From assembly GCA_020536535.1 (NCBI GenBank), contig JAHLWZ010000983.1, forward strand, positions 1 to 22,446: 22,446 nucleotides of DNA, in the 5' to 3' direction. The stretch is from Pelomyxa schiedti. Lineage: Eukaryota; Evosea; Pelobiontida; Pelomyxidae. The stretch's first letter is position 1; every line of letters starts with the position of its first letter. Below, piece after piece: positions 20,801 to 22,446 of this stretch. A program made the translations under genes and the position numbers. The notes below the pieces were generated by a model that was not told the DNA's origin, did no database searches, and saw only the letters and a list, made by a program, of their open reading frames with translations.

Positions 20801-21285
20801 GGGACAAAACCGACTTTTTTTCCTACTATGCCTGCTCCAAGTCCAGTGTAAAGCAGTGTTATATATCACTAGCGAAGCTACTGCACATTTCCCTTGGCGA
20901 AGGTGAAGATGCCCAGAGTTTTTCCGTGCAAGACCGGATGCTTGCGGCATTGACATCCCTTCCTGAGGAGCAGTACATCCCTACTCTCTTGGAAGCTACT
21001 GGAGACTCAATGGATAACAAAGACAACCTGGAGGCAATATTCCGGAGTTTCTGCAGCGTGTCCAGAGCATTGGTTAGGTACAATCCAAGTAAGACAGCCA
21101 AAGTGCTAGCTGGTAGGACCATACTCGTGTATGCTTCAGACTATTCACTGGAACATGTATCCTGGTGGGACCAGTACCTGGTTAAGGAGAACCTTTCCTT
21201 CCCGGAGATACACCACCGCGCCATTGTCGAATACAAAAAGACAACTGAACTTCTCAAGGAATGCCTGGAATCCATCCAAAATTGA
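17865..21285 (+). CDS. Single-module NRPS-like enzyme: novel N-terminus, adenylation, carrier, Cys-type thioesterase
   Basis: The family activates an amino or carboxy acid as adenylate, loads it on a phosphopantetheine arm and releases it by a thioesterase. Exons 17865-18317 and 18397-21285 are joined over one 79-nt phase-0 intron; 1113 residues. Residues 1-235 are not a recognisable condensation domain. Adenylation, 240-735: A3 YVICTSGSTGTPKL (about 394-408), A4 with Asp442 in FDSSV, A5 SYGPTEVT (about 538), A7 LYKTGDLVRW, A8 FLGRVDSQVKLNGLRIELGE, A10 NGKLD (Lys732). Asp442 at the position equivalent to GrsA Asp235 suggests an alpha-amino acid substrate. A hand-aligned specificity code is D-S-A-S-V-V-S-I-A-K, which I cannot assign. 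Carrier domain: MGGHSLLAV with phosphopantetheine site Ser793. Thioesterase, about 850-1113: elbow VGFCAGC with Cys913 in place of Ser. A phosphopantetheinyl transferase must act in trans. Intron density is far below that of most neighbours. Confidence 0.93.
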
Positions 21286-21331
21286 ACACAGTTCATCCGT
21301 CATGCAAAATGTATTTTACTTAAATTATAAA

Positions 21332-21337
21332 AATAAA
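21332..21337 (+). terminator. Polyadenylation signal AATAAA of the NRPS-like gene
   Basis: A consensus AATAAA 46 nt after the TGA, in an AT-rich 3' UTR. Function is inferred from position. Confidence 0.6.
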
Positions 21338-21386
21338 CTGTTTCCACTCCCAAACAATGTTTGTTGTGGAGCTTAGCTTCACCTTT

Positions 21387-21392
21387 TTTATT
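21387..21392 (-). terminator. Polyadenylation signal AATAAA of the flavin-reductase-like gene
   Basis: A minus-strand AATAAA (TTTATT on plus) 24 nt beyond the TAG at 21417. Together with the plus-strand signal at 21332 it makes the two convergent transcripts end close to or across each other. Confidence 0.6.
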
Positions 21393-21416
21393 GTGTTTCT
21401 TTCTATGTGGCCAACT

Positions 21417-22428
21417 CTAGTGGCCCATTGGAATGTGCTTGACAAAATTGTGTGCGCCAAGGTGAGCCAATGTGGTCTGATGGTCATCATCACTCTTCAG
21501 GTTCCACCTGGACTCGCGGAACAGCGTGGGATCCACATGGCAGCCGGCCGAGTGCCCAATGATCATGACAGTCCCCGAAGCCCCAGGGACTTCCAAGTCG
21601 GTCTCCAGCGCCATTTCTATGCTTGCCAGCGACTTGCTGAGCAGCAGCGCGGGGCTTCCGGGCAGCCACGTGCAGGGGCGTGCTGCGCCGAGCTGCGGGA
21701 GAGTGTCGGGGAGTGCCATTTTGTCGGTGGCGGAGCCGGAGCAGGAGCCCGCGGCCACGACGGAGGCTAGGGCGGAGGCTGGGGGAACGTTGATGACCAG
21801 CTGCTTGGTGTCCCGTATGCACTTGAGTGTGTGCGATGCGGAGCCAAGAACTACGGCAATTCGATCCTATGATTTTCTTATAGTGAGTAAGGTGCCTCGC
21901 TACCGTTTAGTTAATGGCGGTCCATCTATATATAGATATATATATTAGTTAGTTAGTTTGGTGCCAGTGCTATGAAAGTATTGACCAACTATACTATACT
22001 CAACATGTAGGGCTTGTCCACCCGTAAGTCAATCAAATGGGTACCTTTGCCACTGGGGTTGTCCACTGAGCAGCCATAAACGTGGTCCTATTAGCCTGGG
22101 CGTCAAAAGCAGTCACCAACACCGTGGGGCTCTGAGCCAATACTCTGCTGGCCAAATCAGCAGCCACACTCTGCGTAGCCACAACATCCGCAGTTGCTGG
22201 TGTACCTGTCACTGCAACTGCAACTGTCATTGGCATTGGTGATGAGGAGGCTGTCGTGCATTGATGAGCCTGAGCCTGAGAGACTGGGTCAGTTTGGTCG
22301 TGGGCACCATGGGCATTTGGTGTTGCGCACTCCATTGCGACAGGAAGAGCGAGAACAAACGTGGAAGTGAGCACGAGCAGCAACGAAAACGACAAACCTA
22401 ACACAACGGTACTACCGACCTGCTGCAT
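21417..22428 (-). CDS. Secreted flavin-reductase-like (FMN-binding split barrel) protein
   Basis: Exons 22428-22045 and 21866-21417 are joined over a 178-nt phase-0 intron and give 277 residues. The N-terminus is a strong signal peptide (MQQVGSTVVLGLSFSLLLVL, then TSTFVLALPVA). A Thr/Ser/Ala-rich spacer follows to about residue 95. Then comes the flavin-reductase-like domain: SPTVLVTAFDAQANRTTF and MAAQWTTPVAK, across the splice to RIAVVLGSASHT, KQLVINVPP, a Gly/Ser segment, ATDKMALPDT and GTVMIIGHSAGCHVD. This order follows PF01613-type proteins, which bind FMN or reduce flavins, usually in the cytosol. Export is therefore odd, and activity outside is unproven. The intron is longer than most here and holds (TA)n and (TTAG)n repeats; a small exon inside it cannot be excluded. 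Only 18 bp of upstream sequence is in the window. It converges on the NRPS-like gene across 131 bp. Confidence 0.75.
21924..21959. repeat. TA-rich and (TTAG)n simple repeat
   Basis: A TATATAGATATATATA stretch followed by three TTAG units, inside the intron of the flavin-reductase-like gene. Confidence 0.85.
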
Positions 22429-22446
22429 TATTATGGGTCTGCTCCC

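Overview
This is a gene-dense piece of a nuclear genome from a small-genome eukaryote. Ten protein-coding genes lie in 22.4 kb. The evidence is canonical GT-AG splicing, a near-universal 376-residue actin, a CHK2-type FHA-kinase, a PQ-loop membrane protein and a draft-assembly gap of 100 N inside an intron. Most introns I could place by joining reading frames are only 38-60 nt. Actin and the FHA-kinase suggest an amorphean protist or an early-branching fungal or holozoan relative, but I cannot name the lineage.

Layout, left to right: actin (+, 471-1689); an unrecognised low-complexity protein (-, 1998-3379); a Trl1/RNL-type trifunctional tRNA ligase with RNA ligase, polynucleotide kinase and cyclic phosphodiesterase domains (+, 3743-8066, 17 exons); a dual-specificity-phosphatase-like protein lacking the catalytic arginine (-, 8219-9461); a CHK2-like FHA-Ser/Thr kinase (+, 9980-12066, 14 exons); a secreted GH3 beta-xylosidase-like enzyme (-, 12193-15246, 18 exons); an unrecognised type I membrane protein (+, 15327-16452, 7 exons); an SLC66A2/PQLC1-like PQ-loop protein (-, 16581-17540); a single-module NRPS-like enzyme A-T-TE (+, 17865-21285, 2 exons); and a secreted flavin-reductase-like protein (-, 21417-22428).

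The ten genes alternate strands without exception, so every neighbouring pair is convergent (about 126-310 bp apart) or divergent (80-520 bp apart). GH3 and the membrane-protein gene share an 80-bp bidirectional spacer.

Points most worth a second look: (1) the tRNA ligase frame is maintained through 17 exons but contains two in-frame TGA codons, one inside ligase motif IV; (2) the GH3 gene needs one extra base in exon 16; (3) the DSP-like protein has HCxxGxxNS in place of HCxxGxxRS; (4) the NRPS-like enzyme has a cysteine in the thioesterase nucleophile elbow, no recognisable condensation domain and almost no introns; (5) the kinase encodes its catalytic RDLK in a 10-nt microexon; (6) a minisatellite in a kinase intron runs into the assembly gap. 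Apart from a possible link among the last three genes, the window reads as ordinary, compact housekeeping and secretory gene space, not as one functional cluster. All exon models were assembled by hand from frame continuity and splice-site fit; no alignment or transcript data were used.
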